Positions 63,132-64,000 of a DNA stretch of 64,000 nt are shown one piece after another (the first letter of the stretch is position 1; every line of letters begins with the position of its first letter). Both the position numbers and the translations under genes were made by a program. The DNA lies in the NCBI RefSeq assembly GCF_900112525.1, contig NZ_FOMD01000007.1:62001-126000 (forward strand), in the 5' to 3' direction. This stretch comes from Klenkia taihuensis. GTDB lineage: Bacteria; Actinomycetota; Actinomycetes; Mycobacteriales; Geodermatophilaceae. The notes under the pieces were generated by a model that worked only from the letters and a program-made list of their open reading frames with translations, made no database searches and was not told the DNA's origin.

Positions 63132-64000
63132 TCAGCCGACCGCGGCGGTCAGCAGGGGTGCGAGGTCGCCGCGGTCGGCGACCTGCACCGCGGACAGGCC
63201 CAGCCAGCCGGCGAGCAGCTCCAGCTCTGCGGCGAGCTCCGTGGCCACCTCCGGGTCGGGCTGCGGCGCCTCGCCGTGCGCGGACTGCACCCGCAGGACG
63301 CCGGCCTGCCGGTCCGCCTTGAGGTCGACCCGGGCGACCAGCCGGTCGCCGAGCAGGAAGGGCAGCACGTAGTAGCCGTGCACGCGCTGCGCGGCCGGGG
63401 TGTAGATCTCCAGCCGGTACCGGAAACCGAACAGCCGCTCGACCCGCGGCCGCTCCCACACGAGGGAGTCGAACGGCGACAGCAGCGCCCGGGCCCGCGC
63501 CCCCCGCGGCCGCCGCGCGGCGGGGTCGAGCCAGGCGAGCCGGTCCCACCCCTCCACCTCCACGGGCAGCAGCTGCCCGGCCTCGGCCAGCTCGGCGACC
63601 GCGGTGCGGGCGTCGGCGACCGGCAGCCGGAAGTAGTCGCGCAGGTCCATCTCGGTGGCCACCCCCAGCGCCCGCGAGGCCGTGCGCACCAGCTCGCGGA
63701 CGGCGTCGGGCCGGGCAGGGGTGGGTGCGGCGACCACGGCGGGGGGCAGCACCCGCTCGGTCAGGTCGTAGACCCGCTCGAACCCGGCCGTGCGGGAGCG
63801 CGCGGTGAGGGCGCCGACGTAGAACAGGTACTCCAGCGCTGCCTTGCCGGGGTGCCAGTTCCACATCTGCCCGGGCGTGCTGGGCCGCTGCTCGCCCAGC
63901 TCGCTGGCCTTCAGCGGCCCGGCGTCGCGGACCCGCTCGAGCAGGGCGGCGACGTAGTCGGGGCGTTCGCGCTGCACCCGGAGCATGGAGCCCCAGGCGT
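63132..64000 (-). CDS. YcaQ-family winged-helix DNA glycosylase (partial, N-terminus outside window)
   Basis: About 289 residues of the C-terminal part. [26 protein letters not shown] and the [23 protein letters not shown] segment are typical of YcaQ/AlkZ-like proteins, which open DNA interstrand crosslinks. The frame runs open past base 64000 (AWGSMLRVQ), so an ATG at 63986 is internal. The catalytic N-terminal region is not visible. Confidence 0.8.
   Translation of the reverse strand, partial: AWGSMLRVQRERPDYVAALLERVRDAGPLKASELGEQRPSTPGQMWNWHPGKAALEYLFYVGALTARSRTAGFERVYDLTERVLPPAVVAAPTPARPDAVRELVRTASRALGVATEMDLRDYFRLPVADARTAVAELAEAGQLLPVEVEGWDRLAWLDPAARRPRGARARALLSPFDSLVWERPRVERLFGFRYRLEIYTPAAQRVHGYYVLPFLLGDRLVARVDLKADRQAGVLRVQSAHGEAPQPDPEVATELAAELELLAGWLGLSAVQVADRGDLAPLLTAAVG

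Overview
This 64 kb window is chromosomal DNA of a very high-GC actinomycete. The gene order suggests this directly. One end carries thyA-folA, nrdR-nrdJ, a LysM gene divergent from lexA, hflX, dapF-miaA, a DUF349 gene and miaB, then gluABCD, recX-recA and DUF3046. The other end carries clgR, pgsA, rimO, ftsK, RNase J, dapA and thyX. Much of this matches the Mycobacterium tuberculosis Rv2718c-Rv2764c neighbourhood. gluABCD between miaB and recX is a Streptomyces-like arrangement. A family such as Geodermatophilaceae is plausible but is only an impression from gene content. I saw no tRNA, rRNA, CRISPR array, insertion sequence or prophage, and no gene-free stretch longer than 300 bases.

Layout. 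1-5.6 kb (minus strand): a LOV-GAF-PP2C photoreceptor phosphatase followed by thyA and folA, a VOC protein, a PucR-type regulator and an HSL-type esterase. 5.8-11.4 kb: the nrdR-nrdJ ribonucleotide reductase unit with a candidate NrdR box, then the SOS hub (LysM protein and lexA, with three LexA boxes between them). 11.4-15 kb: a secreted propeller-like protein, a PAP2 phosphatase and HflX. 14.8-16.7 kb: a divergent ArsR-type regulator and MFS exporter. 16.6-23.7 kb: dapF-miaA-Rv2728c-like, DUF349, DUF4192 and miaB. 23.9-27.2 kb: the glutamate ABC transporter. 27.3-32.1 kb: recA-recX with an SOS box, an HxlR/QorB redox pair, and DUF3046 facing a 33-residue membrane protein. 32-40.7 kb: an MDMPI protein, an acyl-CoA dehydrogenase, the giant helicase Lhr, two ABM-membrane paralogues and Nei. 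40.8-48.8 kb: PspA, a PfkB sugar kinase and an alpha-glucoside/trehalose-type ABC operon ending in a GH13 alpha-glucosidase. 48.9-61.6 kb: DUF4032, TetR, ClgR, PgsA, RimO, FtsK, an S9 peptidase, RNase J, DapA and ThyX. 61.6-64 kb: a small ORF, an RHH protein, a DUF4097 protein and a partial YcaQ-type glycosylase.

How the genes work together. DNA-precursor supply (ThyA, ThyX, DHFR, NrdJ) and DNA-damage response (LexA, RecA, RecX, LysM protein, Nei, Lhr) dominate. Two tRNA A37 modification enzymes (MiaA, MiaB) and the ribosomal modifier RimO lie in the same blocks. Envelope-stress genes (ClgR, PspA, FtsK, PgsA) follow. Many genes start with ATG or GTG placed 6-8 nt after a TANNNT-like hexamer, the layout of leaderless actinobacterial transcripts.

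The most unusual signals are: (1) a 26-bp tandem repeat at the malK-alpha-glucosidase junction that creates two 9-codon mini-ORFs linked by 4-nt stop/start overlaps; (2) two mirror-image TACCGT promoters only 8 bp apart between DUF3046 and a 33-aa membrane protein; (3) a LOV photoreceptor phosphatase directly upstream of thyA-folA; (4) a palindrome cluster between thyX and an RHH-DUF4097 operon; (5) a RecX with a 256-residue extension carrying three EVVD motifs; and (6) a DasR-type TGGTC-CA-GACCA palindrome in front of the alpha-glucoside operon.
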